Assembly: GCF_016909155.1 (NCBI RefSeq)
Contig: NZ_JAFBFG010000001.1
Coordinates: 124,001-188,000, forward strand
Reading direction: 5' to 3'
DNA length: 64,000 nt
From: Chryseomicrobium aureum
GTDB lineage: Bacteria; Bacillota; Bacilli; Bacillales_A; Planococcaceae
The first letter of the stretch is position 1, and each line of letters starts with the position of its first letter. Position numbers and translations under genes: made by a program. The notes under the pieces were generated by a model. The model was not told the DNA's origin. It made no database searches and worked only from the letters and a program-made list of their open reading frames with translations. Positions 61,895 through 64,000 of this stretch are shown here, piece after piece.

Positions 61895-62260
61895 TTATGC
61901 GCGAATCTCAAATGCTTGTAAGTCAGCACGGATAGCTGCAAGCGTTTGTTCACATGATTTTAGTAAGTGTTTTGGGAACACTTCATCTTCTCCGTATTCA
62001 ACACCGTGTGGATAGTAGTGCTTTCCAACAACCGGCTTCATTAGAGTCATCATCGCATCGTGTGCACCGACATCTCCATCCGTTGTATACGTAAACACGC
62101 GAAGGTAATATGTGCCCTCACGAATTACAAACTTCTTGTCATACGTAGCACGCTCATAGTCCCATGCACCAGCACGAACCATTCCATGTTTGTTCATAAT
62201 GTCATCCAGTAGGTTCAAATCCACTACTAAATTCTCTAGACCAGTATTTTCAAAATACAT
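61895..62260 (-). CDS. ylbA: YugN-like family protein (YlbA)
   Basis: This 121-residue soluble protein has the YugN-type pattern MYFENTGLENLVVDLNLLDDI, RAGAWDYERATYD and GTYYLRVFTYT. Position next to ylbC matches ylbA of B. subtilis. AAAGGAGG precedes the ATG. The function is unknown. Confidence 0.82.
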   Translation of the reverse strand: MYFENTGLENLVVDLNLLDDIMNKHGMVRAGAWDYERATYDKKFVIREGTYYLRVFTYTTDGDVGAHDAMMTLMKPVVGKHYYPHGVEYGEDEVFPKHLLKSCEQTLAAIRADLQAFEIRA

Positions 62261-62339
62261 GGAACACCCTCCTTTAGGTTTTCACCCTATTTCTTCTACT
62301 TAATAGTATAGGAAAATATGATCTGATGCAATGACAACA

Positions 62340-62369
62340 TTGTGTCAGAACAGCGCTCACTGCTATACT
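62340..62369 (+). promoter_or_regulatory. Candidate promoter of ylbC
   Basis: TTGTGT, an 18-bp spacer and TATACT end 23 bp before the start codon. Confidence 0.55.
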
Positions 62370-62392
62370 AAAATGAAAAGGGAGGAGAGCAG

Positions 62393-63466
62393 ATGAACAA
62401 TTTAGCGAAGTTATTTATAGCAGCAGTTATAGTTGTCTTTGCTTTCGTCTTATTTGATCAACCGGTTCAAGAAAATGAGCTTTTAACAGAAGAAAGACAA
62501 ACAGGACAAGTATTGCCTCAAGAGAATTTGACAGACTCAACTCCTGATTACAATGTTTTTTCGCGACCGAAAGAAGGAGTCTCGACTTTTGTAGGGAAAC
62601 CAATTGAAGAATGGCGAAAGGCTTATGGTGATCCACTTCGAATCGAACCTTCTTTGTATAATTATGAATGGCATATTTATAAACATGATGTGATCAGTTA
62701 TCAAATGGTGGGTGTAGAAGATGGCATCATTAATCAAGTATATGCTGCCGGAGAAGATGCACAGGTCAATCCTTATAAGGTGGGGCAATCACTCGAAGAG
62801 ATTTATAGGTTCACATTAGTGCTTCCTGAAATCGGACTGGAGTTAAATGACAGCACCTATGTCCTGTCATTGAGTCCTTCCGATACACAACGCCGAATCT
62901 TGGTTCAATACGAAGGTTTATTCGCCCAACTCTACATTGATACTTTCGACAATCAATTAGAAGGGGTGCGTTTTATTACTCCTGAAGTATTGTTGATGCA
63001 CCGTGCATACGACACCTACTACGAGGGGGAAATGGTCGAAACAACGTATCCAACGTCAGCAATTCAAAATGCTGTGGACCGAGCTGCTGAACGAGAATTG
63101 TTCGACTTGACCAATTTGTATCGTATGCGTCATGGCGTCGAAGCTTTAAATACGTATCCTGCGCTTGCTCAAATTGCTAGAGAATATAGTCAAGAGCTTG
63201 CAAAGAGTGAGATAGTGATGCAAGAGGAATTTGAGCTTTCTAAATACGAAGACAAACTGGAAGAGTTTGAAATCCCATTCAAAAGAGCTGGAGGGAATAG
63301 TGCCGCCCTCTACAGAGATCCTATAGAAGCCATCAATGGTTGGATCAATTCAAAAGTGCATAGAGAAACGATTCTTGAACCTACTTATACGCATCTTGGA
63401 GTAGGAGTCTTTTCAGAGTATTACACGCAAAATTTTATAGAGATTGCTCAAGAGGAGTCCGAATAA
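62393..63466 (+). CDS. ylbC: CAP domain-containing protein (YlbC)
   Basis: This 357-residue exported protein has an N-terminal signal anchor (residues 6-22). A CAP-associated domain follows (about 60-195, GKPIEEWRKAYGDPLRIEPS), then a C-terminal CAP/SCP domain (about 225-350) with LFDLTNLYRMRHGVEALNTY and NSKVHRETILEPTYTHLGVG, which includes the conserved His residue. GGGAGGAGAG precedes the ATG. It matches B. subtilis YlbC in architecture. The function is unknown. Confidence 0.88.
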   Translation: MNNLAKLFIAAVIVVFAFVLFDQPVQENELLTEERQTGQVLPQENLTDSTPDYNVFSRPKEGVSTFVGKPIEEWRKAYGDPLRIEPSLYNYEWHIYKHDVISYQMVGVEDGIINQVYAAGEDAQVNPYKVGQSLEEIYRFTLVLPEIGLELNDSTYVLSLSPSDTQRRILVQYEGLFAQLYIDTFDNQLEGVRFITPEVLLMHRAYDTYYEGEMVETTYPTSAIQNAVDRAAERELFDLTNLYRMRHGVEALNTYPALAQIAREYSQELAKSEIVMQEEFELSKYEDKLEEFEIPFKRAGGNSAALYRDPIEAINGWINSKVHRETILEPTYTHLGVGVFSEYYTQNFIEIAQEESE

Positions 63467-63494
63467 CAGTACCGCCGCCATCTGTCATAAATGA

Positions 63495-63872
63495 CCAAAT
63501 GGTGAGCGGTATTTTAATAGTACGATTGTGATTGGATATGGAGGGGACAGAGACAGCAAGAAGAGGGGAACGATTGGTTGCATCGCATCAAAACAATGCA
63601 AGAGAGTTATATTCACTTTAGACAATCCACGTTTTGAAGAACCTTTACAGCCACTGCTAGACATGAAAAAAAACGCACCAGACGCACTTGTCATGCCTGA
63701 CAGAAAAGTGGCGATTTGGTACGCGCTCGAGACGAGTAATGTAGGTGAACCTATAATAATTGCTGGAAAAGGGAACGAACGAGAAATTGCGTATCGTGGT
63801 GTTTCCATTCCTTTTCATGATAAAGCCATTATTTTTGAGTGGGCAGGTCAATCACAAAGAATGAGCCTGTAG
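63495..63872 (+). pseudogene. 5'-truncated murE-like fragment (Mur ligase C-terminal domain)
   Basis: The open stretch after a TGA at 63492-63494 reads YFNSTIVIGYGGDRDSKKRG then a C-terminal Mur ligase domain with RVIFTLDNPRFEEPLQ and IIIAGKGNERE. The DNPR motif is the one that selects meso-diaminopimelate in MurE, and the GKGHE motif has become GKGNE. The N-terminal and ATP-binding central domains are absent, and no ribosome site fits a start here. The 3' end overlaps the opposite-strand thioesterase gene by 44 bases. It is most likely a relic of a duplicated or displaced murE. Confidence 0.78.
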
Positions 63873-64000
63873 CATACGCGATTCTTGTCCCTTTTGCATC
63901 ATATGCAGAAGCTTCCAATACAAGTGTTTGACGACCTTTATGTAAGTAAGAGGCAATGCTATATACAGACGGCTCAGTTGTTGCTTTCGTATAATGAATC
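63829..64000 (-). CDS. PaaI-like hotdog thioesterase (5' part outside window)
   Basis: The last 56 codons of a minus-strand gene are visible. The sequence (IHYTKATTEPSVYSIASYLH, KGRQTLVLEASAYDAKGTRI, AYATGSFFVIDLPTQK) has the strand pattern of the PaaI/4HBT hotdog fold: a GR turn, then EASAYDAKG and ATGSFFV. The tail after FFVI runs into the murE-like fragment on the other strand, so the C-terminus may have been altered. The catalytic residues lie in the missing N-terminal part. Confidence 0.72.
   Translation of the reverse strand, partial: IHYTKATTEPSVYSIASYLHKGRQTLVLEASAYDAKGTRIAYATGSFFVIDLPTQK

Overview
The window is a chromosomal stretch of a low-to-moderate GC Gram-positive bacterium of the order Bacillales, most likely family Planococcaceae. 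Protein families, start-codon use (ATG, GTG and TTG behind strong AGGAGG-type ribosome sites) and gene order all point there. From about 19.2 kb to 63.5 kb the order closely follows Bacillus subtilis (ykwC, ykyB, fadH, ykuL/darB, ccpC, ktrC, rnjA, rpoY, def, ykyA, pdhABCD, speA, yktA, yktB, ykzI, suhB, ylaF, typA, ylaH, ylaI, ylaN, ftsW, pyc, ctaA, ctaBCDEFG, ylbA, ylbC). The additions are potABCD, a nitronate monooxygenase-like gene, a polysaccharide deacetylase lipoprotein and arrays of intergenic repeats. The genus cannot be fixed from the sequence alone. No rRNA, tRNA, CRISPR array, prophage or intact insertion sequence was found.

Layout. 0-2.9 kb: yjcG (cut by the window edge), yjcH, a yutG-like gene, a 172-bp tandem repeat, a nuclease lipoprotein and a 49-residue peptide gene. 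3-12 kb: aldehyde dehydrogenase, PAS histidine kinase, M42 peptidase, release factor 3 and an RND exporter. 12-16.2 kb: a yybP-ykoY (Mn2+) riboswitch with a TerC-family gene, a KtrB-type K+ channel and a B12-binding radical SAM protein. 16.2-24.1 kb: a decayed kinase fragment, a MarR regulator, small and lipoprotein genes, Spo0E-like, ykwC, ykyB, a FadR-box-controlled fadH, darB, ccpC and an MFS exporter. 24.2-32.3 kb: potABCD, ktrC, rnjA-rpoY, a 23-residue cationic peptide gene with its own promoter and terminator, def and ykyA. 32.4-40.8 kb: the pyruvate dehydrogenase operon, a deacetylase, a composite repeat array and speA. 40.9-52.3 kb: yktA, yktB, suhB, typA, the yla cluster, ftsW and pyc. 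52.3-64 kb: heme A/O synthesis and caa3 oxidase genes, more repeats, ctaG, a DUF420 gene, an AI-2E-family permease, ylbA, ylbC, a murE fragment and a partial thioesterase gene.

The genes form a central-metabolism neighbourhood. PDH and pyruvate carboxylase divide pyruvate between acetyl-CoA and oxaloacetate, CcpC is a citrate-responsive TCA regulator, and the cta genes build the terminal oxidase. Spermidine uptake (pot) and arginine decarboxylation (speA) both feed polyamine pools. KtrC, a KtrB-type channel, DarB and Pyc are all linked to c-di-AMP in relatives.

The least explained content is a family of GC-richer intergenic repeats. They sit at 3' ends of genes, mostly between convergent genes, share the edge sequence TTAGATGTGGAG, and in two cases that edge supplies the stop codon of the neighbouring gene. 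Other points of interest are the 23-residue peptide unit, a REPIN-like inverted repeat, a kinase relic with a visible one-base frameshift, and a 5'-truncated murE relic overlapping a thioesterase gene. Promoters and terminators were called by eye. Protein names rest on remembered family features and synteny, not on searches.
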